This document shows positions 50,538 to 61,900 of a stretch of 64,000 nucleotides of DNA, piece after piece. The notes below the pieces were generated by a model that had not been told where the DNA came from, searched no databases, and saw only the letters and a list, made by a program, of their open reading frames with translations. Position 1 is the stretch's first letter. Every line of letters starts with the position of its first letter. Both the position numbers and the translations under genes were made by a program. The stretch lies in contig JABSSW010000052.1 of assembly GCA_018902385.1 (NCBI GenBank), forward strand, positions 1-64,000, read 5' to 3'. This stretch comes from Physcia stellaris. Its lineage: Eukaryota > Ascomycota > Lecanoromycetes > Caliciales > Physciaceae.

Positions 50538-52502
50538 TTACTCAAAGAATGAGTCCCCATTTACCGGCTGTTCCTCTGGAGGGGTCTGTGGTACCGGTGC
50601 GTCAAGATGACAATCTAGCACCGCGCCGATCCCGTTCTTCACCGACTCGACGGCCTTGGGCAACAAATCTCCCAACTCCTTGGCAGTACTTGCATGTCCA
50701 GCCCAGAGATTCCCACCCGCCGCAGCCTTAGCGATACCGGCATAGTCCGGTGAAGGCGCAAAGGAGATGTTGAGTTCTTCATGTGTGGCCTTGGATCCGT
50801 ACCCGTCTGGATGGACGAGCAGCAGTGAGCGCTTCGGAGCATGCCAGCCCTTGTTGTTCAGTACAATGGTCAGGACAGGCAGCTTGTATCTTTGACTGAT
50901 CCAATACACGCTTGCAGGAACGGCGAAGAGGAATGCACCATCTCCGACTATTTGGCATACGAACCGCTTCTCACCTGCCGCGAGCTTGATGCCGAGGACA
51001 GCTCCGCCGCTCCACCCTAGGCCGCCGCCCCCGCAATTGATGTACGTTCCGGGAATGCAAGCTTGGAGCTGGTCGGCCACGAACGCCGTGTTTGTCACCG
51101 CTTCGATGGCGAAAATAGTGTCTTCTGGTACGAATCGTCGGACCAAAGCAGTAAGGTACGATGAGTTGAAAGAATCCGATGGGGAGGGTTGGGCGAGATC
51201 CTGAATCATGGCCAACCGCTTGCAATGTTGCTCCTGAAGACTATCCCAGCGGGCTGAATATGTCGATACCTTTTCCGAGAGAGCAGGCGTGCGAGAAATG
51301 TATGAGTGCAACTGCTTGAAAGCGGTATAACTGTCTGCTTTGTAGATACCCTCGGCCTCGATCCAGCCGACTGGCATCTGCTGTTTGAGTGGGTCGACAT
51401 CGATGTGGAAAACACGGGCTGAGTCTTTGGGTTTGCATTGCGTCGGTATCCATGGGACATCACAGTCTGCTACAAGGATCACGTCGGCAGTTGTGATGCT
51501 TGCGTCTACCCCATAGCGCACACCGAGAGACCCGCGGTGGTCTGCAGGGAAGCACATGTCGCTACCTCCGGTATCGAGGACTCGAAGACCTTTAATGGTG
51601 TCTGCTAGCTTTACAAGTTCCTGAGGAGCATTGTGGTTGCGGCCGGAATAGCCTGTAATGAGCAAAGGTTCCTCTGCTTCCGCCAGTGCCGTTGCTATCT
51701 CCACCACAGCCTCGTCGGTCAAAGCGACTGGTCCCACCGTGCCCCAAAGCGTCTGCTTCAGCGAGTATGGCTTCAACTCCTCCGCCATCGACTCCCTGGC
51801 CCCATACAAGTATACCGGGCCTTGAGGTGCCTGCGTTGCAAATTGTAATGCACGATTGACCATCTGCTTGACGTTCTTGCCTGTCTTAATCTCGCCAGTA
51901 TACCGGCAGTACTGAGCGACAATCTGCTTCTGGTCCGGCACGTCTTGAATCCAGTGGATGTACTCCGTCCTGCTTCCTCTCATCTCGCCCTCAGAGGTGA
52001 AAGGCGATAAGCCGGCAAAGATAAGGACCGGGCATCGACCACAGGCGGCATTGTGTACAGCTGCACCAAGACCTTGAGTTCCAACGTCGACATGCACAAT
52101 AACACATTGAGGTTTCCCAGTAAGGCGAGCGAAGCCGTCAGCCATGGACATAGCAACCATCTCATTTGGGCAGGTGATGATACGAGGGAATTGATCCCGA
52201 CGTTCATTTTGACCTCGGACAATTGCCTCTAGGATGCTAGGGTGGTCGGATCCAAGGTTCACGAAGCAGTAAGTGATGCCAGCCTGCGCAAAGACCGGGG
52301 TCAGTGAAGCCGCTCATGCTCTGCTTGCGGGGTCCTGATCGACCGTACCTCCCATAATGCTTCAAAAAAGGCATACGAAGCTGTGTACCTGTACCAAAAT
52401 CAGTCCTGGTATACTCAATCGAAGCAAGCTGAAGGCTCGTGGAATGAAAGTACGAGAACTCAGCAGTGTGCTTTGGAACAACGGCGATAGCGGGACTTAC
52501 AT
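50538..52502 (-). CDS. Thiamine-diphosphate enzyme, acetolactate synthase-like
   Basis: Thiamine-diphosphate enzyme of the acetolactate synthase/benzoylformate decarboxylase superfamily; the specific reaction is not predictable. Exons are 52,502-52,501 (only AT), 52,388-52,349 and 52,283-50,538, giving 595 aa. The start codon is split: AT before a 112-nt intron (donor GTAAGT, acceptor GTACAG) and G after it, giving MYTASYAFFEALWEAG, which fits the conserved N terminus. Reading without splicing gives ATG TAA. Intron 2 (65 nt) has branch CTGAC. The N-terminal domain holds the expected cofactor-activating glutamate, Glu55 in NEMVA; the cofactor motif GDG at 461-463 ends in NN at 490-491. There is no targeting peptide, so a cytosolic role is inferred, unlike mitochondrial Ilv2. 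Confidence 0.9.
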
Positions 52503-53214
52503 TGTGAAAGATGCAGAGACTGGAGCTCGATAGGCCAACGAAGAGCTTGTAAATATTGCAGTAACTTGGAGAAACTCGAACACAGACCCACATTTCAAGG
52601 TGTTATCTAAAGGCAATCGGCCATGATTATGAATTGGGCCGCGGATAACCGCACGCAAGGGCAGAGTGAGTGCCCCTCCATGGCTGCGGCGGAAACAATA
52701 TTAATAATGCGTTGAGAGCGCTGTCGTTCAAGAGGTGTATGATAAGAGCAGGCTTTAGTTATGGCGACTTCTAAAGCAGCATTCGTCTCAATGCTTCCTC
52801 ATGTCGTGCGAGGTGGAAGCTGCATTCACGCGAGCCTAGCGCGAGCCCGCCGCGTGCTCGGTAGTGACCTTTGACGTTGGTGGCTGTTGGGTTGGTTGAA
52901 GTTTAGGGAGCCTGTCGCACCCGAGTGTTGGGCTTAATCGTAGTTCGATTGCTTGACTCGATCGGAGCTGGTGGGTATGTCGTCCGTTCCAGAACCGGGA
53001 GGCTGCCTCTGTAACGCGTCCCGATGGAGAAATCCCCGCCTGAAAGATTTCCAAACGGAAAACATCGGTTTGCGCAGACCTTCACTATCCGCGAAGACAA
53101 GTGTAGCAAGTCAAGCGCACTGCTTGCAGAAATCAGGTTTGATTAATGGAATCCTCCCCATTCACCAAAACCCCTCGCATGTTCTAGAAAGCAGAGACCA
53201 ATGCCCGGCACCTC
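52503..53214. promoter_or_regulatory. Upstream region of the ThDP enzyme gene
   Basis: About 0.7 kb between the split start codon and the 3' end of the DUF300 gene, both on the minus strand, so it must contain that gene's terminator and this gene's promoter and leader. I see no clear TATA box, RNA gene or repeat. Confidence 0.5.
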
Positions 53215-55390
53215 TCAACTTTCATTCCAAATATTCCTATCATCAAGCTCTCCATATCTTGCACTGGGTTTGTTTCTCGAATTGTCGAGATCTGCATCTT
53301 CTTCCTCATCTTCGTCATCGCCAACGGCGAACTCGGCACTAGGAGCTGATGTGGCAGGAATCTCAGATGGGTCGAAACCTTCTCGAATCTGCTCTCCTTC
53401 GTCCTCGTCTCCGTAAGTTCTCCTATTTGATAGTCAGCCAAAACCGGAGCAGCATTGCAAGATTCGCTCACACAAAATGTTTGGTCTCATCTTCATTCCA
53501 CGCCGCCCCTCCCTCTTTTCGAGCTCGCACCCGTTCAACTTCCTCGGCATCATGATCCTCCACTATTAAATCCACTAATTGGCTTCGGCCAGACTTTGCG
53601 GACCCTGAGGATGTCGATTCTTCTCGAATCATGCCACCGAGTACTGGAGCTCGAGATCTCGAGCCACCACTACTTGTTCGATGTTTTCCCTTGTCCAGAT
53701 CCTTCTGAATCTCGCTCTCGCGTCTTTCCTTGTTTCTTTTCGTAGGCTGGATGAGATTGCGATTGGTAGACGTGGTGATCAACTGGGGATGAGAACCGAA
53801 CCACTGCTCCGCTGAAGGCACATGGGCGGTAATGACAGGATACTGTATGCAGATCAGTCTACAGTCACTTCATTCTGTATGAAAACCCACGTTCCAATCC
53901 CCAAATTCAAGAACCTTTGCACTCGAAAAGAGTCTCTCATCTTCGGGATCAAGGTGTGTCTCCTCGACATATGGACTTCGATCGTCATCACCTGGCCGTC
54001 CTGTTTTGGAGTAGCTCATTGTAGTCGCCCGACTAGCTCCAATGTGATCAACCAGCAGAGGCGTCCGGCTGTTAGCTTGTCCAGGCTTCGGGATCCAATA
54101 TTTACCCTTTCCATTCCTTTCATACCTCATACCCTCCATGAGGCGGGCAGTTCGCGACTCCGAGTCCTCATGTGCAAGTACGTTGTCGCCAGTGTCGAAC
54201 GATCTATAACCGTAGCTGCTGCCTCCAAACGTCTCCTTGGTGTCTTCTATGAGATCACGAGGTCCAAAAGCATCGCGTAGAGCGAATTTCACCGGCATCC
54301 GTGCTGCAGATATGGTAACGTCCGCATAATCCCGCCATGAAAAAGCATACCAGTGCGCTATAGCGAAAATGGGCATCTCGAAACATATCATGGCGTCCTG
54401 TATGGCAGCTGCTAGATTGTCCGGAGAATAACCAGGAACATCGTTCGGTATGGCTCCACCGGCCTGTAGTATTGAGAGAAAGATTCCTTGCCAATATGTG
54501 GCAAAGATGATCAGTTTGATGCAAAGAAACTTAGGGACTGGCCTGAAAGGTTTGAGATCTTGCGACATACAGACCCAAAACATTGCCAGAGAGTAGAGAC
54601 TGAGTGTTACGCTGAGATTGTAGAAGATACCACTCCACAAATATCCAGAGGTGAGCCCAAGATACCCTTCCTGGTATGTGTTGGTAGCCTTCATGACTAT
54701 CGTGGCTATACCAAGGACCGGCTTGAGCCAGGCATATTGGAGGATACCTCGCTTGATTGACAGAAAGGTATGGGGATCTGAGATGTCCACTCTTGGCAGG
54801 CAATAGCGCATTGGCCATGGATGAGGTGCGGGCGGTCGTCCATGCATCATCACGATGAGCGAACGCTCTCCACCGAGAAAATTTATCAGGAGTTGGAAGA
54901 AGGTGTATATGGTAAACGCCTGTATTTCTTGAGTTCATGTCCTGCAATGGGAAGAGGTTCGCATAATCCGACCTCGTAGATATCCCGTAGAGGGTCAATG
55001 TAGAACGCTGCGGTCTGGGACATGAGACTGGCGTAAGATGATGCTGAATAGATGGGAACCCTTTTTCATGTGAGAAGTATTCTTCCATTCAGATTCCACA
55101 AGGCGTACATGAATAGGATCCGAATGACATAGCGCTGTAGGAGCGGTTTCCGGTAGTTCTTCCTGTAGCGTGGATCAGCAGCTATCGCTGTTCGTATAAC
55201 ACTTGGCTCACGTCTGCAGCCATATTGACCTGTATGCAGGCCCGTTTGTTAGCATAAGACATTAGAGATCTGCTGGGGCGACGTACACAAAAGACAGCAA
55301 GGTTGCGACCAGCGAAGCCACTCCACAGACAATCACAGTGGCTTTTGTAAGCTTCGCACCGTGACCATGACCAGAATGGTCGTTAGCCAT
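53215..55390 (-). CDS. DUF300 / TMEM184-family membrane protein
   Basis: Multi-pass membrane protein of the organic solute transporter alpha / TMEM184 / plant LAZ1 family; molecular role in fungi is unsettled. Seven exons join in phase: 55,390-55,287, 55,229-55,212, 55,162-55,109, 55,060-54,973, 54,919-53,891, 53,842-53,472 and 53,422-53,215, giving 623 aa. Exon 2 is only 18 nt. The start is MANDHSGHGHGAKLTK, followed by a first helix at about 17-38. Family marks are RILFMVPIYSASSY, DIYEAFTIYTFF, INFLGGERS, the helices within 150-280, and LEFGDWNYPVI later. The C-terminal third (from about 310) is soluble, Ser/Arg-rich, then strongly acidic, and ends in IWNES. The introns are short, 42-57 nt. 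The gene is divergent from the Csf1-like gene. Confidence 0.93.
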
Positions 55391-55945
55391 TGCAGGTACG
55401 GGTTGATTCGTATCTGTTGCCTCCGTTGTTTGACTTGAGAACCAGCGCGTGTTCCCTTGATTGAAAGGGCTGCAGAAGCATAGATGAAGTCGGAACTCAG
55501 AGAGGCACGCAAATACAAGTCGTGAATGAGGGGCGAAGCATTGAAAATTCCATTGGAGATTGTGCAGTCATGACGAGGAATTGTTCGCTTGAAGCCTGCG
55601 TCCACTGCAAATGCAGCTACTGGCCAATCACGGTCACATGTCATTGTGCAGGAGTGGAAGACTTGGCGCGTCCGCTCAGCCCTACGATGCTTCGATGCTG
55701 GAAAAGGTATGTATTCGCCCTTTCGATTGCTCATACAGTCATACAAATGTCAGCACCACGGTGATGCAGCTCTAAGGAGCTCCGGTGACGCAGTCCTGCA
55801 GTTGGGACCTCCAGAGTTCTGCGTCTGCCATCGCGTCATATCATGAACGAACATGTGACGCATGAAGAGGACTCGTCACCGGCACCAATGCTAAAGCTAC
55901 GCAGGCAACCCCGGCGTTATACATAGATATGGCTTCGGAGCGATC
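55391..55945. promoter_or_regulatory. Divergent promoter between the DUF300 and Csf1-like genes
   Basis: The two start codons lie 555 bp apart and face away from each other, so this interval drives both. An out-of-frame ATG at 55,929 starts a 36-codon frame that overlaps the Csf1-like start and ends at 56,039; it would act as an overlapping upstream ORF if included in the transcript. No other element is clear. Confidence 0.6.
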
Positions 55946-58900
55946 ATGGCGACTCATGAAATTGAGCCCCGGAGACTGTTACCGGACAGTCGATTCAATT
56001 GGGTGTATCCGGTCGACCTTGTCATTGGACTTATCGTGACACTGTTCTTCCTTTTCTACTTCAACCGTGTGTTCGGGAGCGTTGTCGCTTATGCAATCCG
56101 CAAGTATACTTGGTATAAATACCGTATCTACGTGGATGTCCAAGCTCTTCAAATCTCCTTTCTCGCCGGCAGAGTCTTCTTTAAAGGCTTCCGCTATCAT
56201 GGACACAACGAGACTATCCTCATCAACGACGGGTATATAACTTGGAGGTACTGGCTCCGGAGGGCCAGGGAGGTGGGATGTATCTCCTTGCTCAAACACG
56301 GGCTGGGGACAGATTCGGGCGCCCAGCAAAATCATGGCCTGGAAGAGAATACGGAAAGAAAGGCCTTGAATAATCTGCCGTGTCGAATCAAGGCCAAGAT
56401 CCGTGGAGTGGAATGGTTCATCTACAATCGGAGTCCGGCCTACGACTCTATCCTAGAAAATATATCCCCCAAGCAATCTTCAAGTGACACCAAGAATGAC
56501 GGTTCGGCCAGGAAAAGGGCGCGACTGAACAAGTCGAACTACCCAAGTAAAGAGGAGCATCAGCAGAATATAGGCAGTCCAACCGAAAGTTCATGGTCGT
56601 CTCATTCGGAACAAGCCTTCGAGCCCACGGCAACCAAATCTACAGTAAGCTCAAAACCTGTCTCAGGCCTCTCTCAGACAGAACAGAGCAGTGACCTACC
56701 TCTTATGCTACAAATCTTACCCATCAAGGTGGAATGCTCAAAAGGTGCAATAGTCATGGGAAACCAGCATACACGATCTATTTTGACTGCCAAATTTGAC
56801 AGTGCCACGGGACTGATTGATGCTCAAAAGGCGTCCTCTTCGTTGGACCAGTATAAGCAATTGATAGATCTAGACTTCATCGATCCGGTGATTCAACTCA
56901 AACCGAATCGAGCGTTTTCAAACGGCCAATTGGCAGAAGTCGCCAAACGTGATGCAGCGTCCCATCCTAGCAAAGATGTCAGAAAAGCACATATAAACCC
57001 AGAGTCCCGCGGTCCAGATGGAAGTCTATGGTCTTCCTTGGGTGGTTTGCTACGACGTTTAGGAGGATCCGGCACTTCGCTTTCTCACAATCGAGTGAGA
57101 AAGCCCAAGGCTTCGGAGAAAGAAGGCATCCCTGGAGAGTATCGGTGGCTTGGATTGACTCGTTACATGGACGATGAGGACGACTTGATAGAACAACAGC
57201 GCTGGAAAGCCGTGGAGTATGCCCGTTTCGAGACGATCGTTGACTCGCCAGGCATATCTATGAGCATTCATTGGGATGTTGCAGGACGGGTGCCTAGAAG
57301 ACAGGCTAGCTCGCCTGACACTGTGGGCATTGACATCAATGGAGATGAGCCTCCAGATTGGAGTATAGATCTTCGTATCCGCGGAGGAGACATACACTAC
57401 GGTCCTTGGGCAGACAGGCAGCGCACCGATTTACAAAATGCCTTTTTCCCTACTCTTTACAAAAATGCAGCTCCAGCTCCAATTATTCCACGTGGAGAAC
57501 AGAGGATCAGCACAGTCTTCAAGCTCGTACTCGAGGTTGAGAAAGCTACCAAGTTAATACTGCATACCAGGGAAGAATCCAAAGACTGGAGATGGAGAGG
57601 CCAGCCCACTAGTGACCATGCTCGTGACGCAAAGTTGAAGACTAAGAAACATCGTGGTAAAAAGAAAGAGAAGGCAAACTTGAGCCCAGAAATCCGTCCT
57701 TATGGCTGGTTGGATCTTCAAGTGATGCCAGACTCAACGATGAATTTCACCATGGATTTGGTTGCGAGACCCAACGGATATAAGAATCGAATTGAGTTGG
57801 ATCTTCGAGGACCTGAGATGGCGTCTAGTGTAAACCACGAGCTTCTTTGGCGGTCCAAATCTCAGATCATTTCTTGTGACTTGTCAAACCCTCTAGAGTG
57901 GAACACGTTACGCCAGTGGTACATCAACATCCAGAGTGACGCTTTAGAGGTGTTCCTACTTCGTGACCATATCTTTCTTTTGACCGACCTTATCAATGAC
58001 TGGGCTTCGGGTCCTCCTGGCGACTACTACACTTTCGTACCATTCAAGTATTTAATCAACCTTCAGTTGACCAGTTTCAGGCTCTACGTTAATGCTAATG
58101 ATTCCAACATAATCAATAATCCTACCGATGTCAACGATAATACATTCATTGTGGTGTGGGGTGAACATCTAAATGCTGACCTTACGATACCCATTGAGCA
58201 CTACCAGCCTCCTCGAAATGCAATACCGTTCGACGTCGATGCCCGAGACGGTGGGTTCGAATTGTGCACCCCGCAATGGAATACACAACACTCTTTTCTG
58301 AAAGACAAAGCAGTCGCTTCTCTCAACGAGCTCAGAATCAATGGATCTTACAACTACGCCTCAACGACATCACCGGCTTTGACCGACATCCTCCTAATGG
58401 AGGTATATGGTGATAGTCCAAGAATACAAATGTACGGATTTCTGATTCGATACCTTATGAAAATCAAAGACAATTATTTCGGCGAAGATTTTCATTTTCG
58501 AACCTTGGAGGAGTACAAAACTCAGGTGGCTGCTAAAGAGCAAAACGGCAATGCGAATGTGGATTCCAACCAGCACACCAAGATCAGTAATGATCTAGAT
58601 GTCATCCTCAAAGTATCAGCTGACAACTTATGCGGCGTCTTGCCAACAGGTTTGTACGCTGCAGGACTGGGTATCACGCTCGATATTGCATCATTGTGCG
58701 GTGATCTTCGGTTTACAAATTACTACATGGACGTCGGCGTTACATTCAGTCCTATTTCAATGGCTTACGCGAAGTCTACCACGTTAGAGAACTCACCAGA
58801 AGATATCGAATCCAACACGCAAGTTTTTATTGACGGTTTGTACCTCTATGGTCACCGACTGTTCGGATTACCACCAGCCGAACCGACATATGTATGCAAC

Positions 58901-61900
58901 TGGGACTTTGATGTGGGCTCGATTCATGGCGAATGCGATCCACTGTTCTTACAAGGGCTTTTATTGGGTGTACGCTGCTTCGGATTCTCGTTTGACGACA
59001 TAGAGAATGCTTTGCCCCCATTGAATCCCCCTATCATCCACGATGTTACTTTTCTTCGGCTGAGAGTCCAACCGATACTCGTCTGGCTACGTACAGACCT
59101 TGCTGCTTTCCAACTTGGCATGCAAAGTGTGGAACTCGACTACAATGACTGGGCAATGGATCAATATTCTGCAAAACTCAGTGTCCAGATCACAGAATTG
59201 GTTGTAGCTATTGTAGACGACAAGCGATCTCCTTTGGATCGAGCGAACGAAGATCTGCAAAGAACTACTCAAGCGTATCTGCAAACAACAGTCAACTTGC
59301 GGATGCTAACGAGAAAAATGATGTCTGAGCAAGACCGTCAACTGCAACAAAGTCATATCAGACTACAGGATGTGAGAACCTATAGGACCCCCTGGCTCGT
59401 TCACAATATTGACCAACCAACCTTGCAAGCACCGTCTGTTCCACGATCCAAAATTAGGCCGCCTGCAATGCAATTTCCGCAAATGCCTGAACCTTTGAAT
59501 CGCGGACATAACGTGAACTCAGGATTCTTCTCAACCTCGTCAATCTCAGGGCGGTCCAAAACATCGTCCGGACTCTCCAGTCGTAAGAGCTCATTTCTTA
59601 CTGATAGAAGTGCGAGGGCTGGCAACACGTCTCAATCAGCGCGGCGTCGGATATCCAGCCCTGAAAACAAACCTTTTCAGTATGCTCACAATTCTCCATG
59701 GCCTCCAGATGTCTCGCATGATCCTTCACCTCGAAACCAGCGAGATAGTCTCACGCCGCAAGGAATCACCTCCTCTAGTCCTTACCAAACACCTCACTTT
59801 CCTCTGCACAACCTCAACCCGATTTTGCAAGATGTACCCACAGCTTCCAAAGGAGATAGGCCGAGTCCCGTGAGGCGTCTAGGGAGCGTCCCTCTCGAAT
59901 TGCAGCATCAAGATCAGAGCATTGCCAAGTCTACTATCATGATCGATCTCACTCCAGGCGTAAGCGCTCTATGTACTCCGACTGCCCTCAGTCACATCCT
60001 GAACCTCCTTAGCGAACTACAAGTGGACACTGTGGAGTCTTTGCTCGACGATTTGCAAATTGATGCCATGGCTGAGACTTCAGTATCGACGCAAAGGAGC
60101 CACAAGCGCTCAGAAAACATTACAGAATTCAACATACGCATTCCAAGCCTTCAGGCTCGCTTCCTGACTGAACCGACCGGATACGCTCCAAGTGCTTCGA
60201 CTTCTAGTGGACTTTGTCTCGGTTTCGAAAGATTAGAAGTCAATGCGAGGATGTGGAAAGGTAGAGTTGCAGACCAGCTAGGAGAGACCAGTGATCAGTC
60301 TTCAGCTCATGTCTCTCTTGGCCAAATTGACCTTTCCCTATTGTCAAAATTCAGGGACAGTCCTCACATTGAAAGGCTACTTAGCTGTACCATGACCGAT
60401 GTCGTCTTGTGGGCTGCAAAGAGAGAAACGTTATGCGGACAGTTCACGTTCAGAGACACGGACATGGTTGCTATGAACAAGGGTTTTAGTGACGTTCTAC
60501 CGTCGGCTTTGCAAGCAATTGCCGCGTTGTCTACAATGGCTGAAATACAGACTGAGATGACAGAACGAGGAAAGATACGTTTCCAGCTACTTGTTCTCTC
60601 AGTCATTTTAGCTGGAGAAGAGGTTCCGGATCCACCCTTCTTGACGAGAGCGTCTTATGTGCTGCGCAGTGCGAATAATCATCTGAGAAGCAGCGACTCG
60701 TGGAAGCTGATGGCTAGGCTTCGATATATCCTGCAATCACTACCAACGGCAACGCATACCGATATTGTAAATCGATGTTTAGGTCAAGCGACCGGCTGCC
60801 CCGAAGACGCAGGGATTCGAGTAGCTGAGAGTCTGGCGCATTGGCGGGCCTGGGATGCGACCCAAGTCAAGCAAAGCTTGTTGATGCGCAAAATTTATGG
60901 ATCTTCTGGGGAATCATCTGAGATTCGAGAGGGTGTGACAACACCAGTAAAGGGATCGGTCCATGGGGGAAGTCTACGAGTAGTATTGCTCACTAGCGGT
61001 GGCCAAAGTAGCATTTTGATCGAGAAGTTCGAAATTGCCCTATTACACAACCAGCCAGCAGCAGCTACTGGAGGCTTCATCGACCCAGAAACCTTCTCTG
61101 TCGGAGATTCTGTCTTGCAAGTTCACTGTGATAGGTTCGCCATAAGCTTGAATTGGGACTTGTGCGAGCTGGTGGATACTGCTTTGGAAATACCATTTGA
61201 TCAGCTCCGGTCAAGTCCTAACAAGGCCTCGAATCCCAGTGCAATTACTAGGAAAGGGAAGATACACCTCGTGGCGTCATCTACCATTAGCATTATCGAC
61301 TTTGAGAGTGTCAATTTCAGGACGACGTTTCTCTGCCAGGGACTGAAAGCTTCGACTCTGCTTTGCCGAACTGCAAGTGGGCAATCAATCAACCTCATGA
61401 TCAACGCCGATGCAGCGACATCAGAGGTGCAGAGTCATTCACAAGTCTTAACAAGGTTGAAAATACAACGACCCAGTATCTATTGCTGTACAGACAACGA
61501 CACTCATGGAGCGAAGAAGGATCAGGTTTGGAAAGTCGCCACCTCTTGTAGCTCCGTATCTTTCAAGGCCCTGCAAGGCCCTCTCCTCATTCTTGAAGTG
61601 GTGGATCTGACACTCAGACATGAGGTTTCTCAAGCAATGCAGGTCGCCCAGGATGTTCGAAAACGCATCGGTCAGAACCAACACAGCACGCCGAAATCGG
61701 TCGAGCCAGCAGCAACCAGGGCACATGTAACGATATTTGTAGACTCCTATCTTCTCGGCCTTACGATACTGCCGACACTGATCTATAGGATCTCCGGTGA
61801 AGGGGCTCGGACTACCATACAATACGGCCTACGTGACGCTTCAGAGACCTTGATAGACTTCGAACTTCAGGACCATGTACATGCCTTCAGGACACAGCGT

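Noticed and set aside
52260-52262. GTG as start of the ThDP enzyme
   Set aside because: The conserved N terminus continues upstream through two introns to a split ATG.
55929-56039. Small protein-coding gene overlapping the Csf1-like start
   Set aside because: No conserved feature; better treated as a possible upstream ORF.
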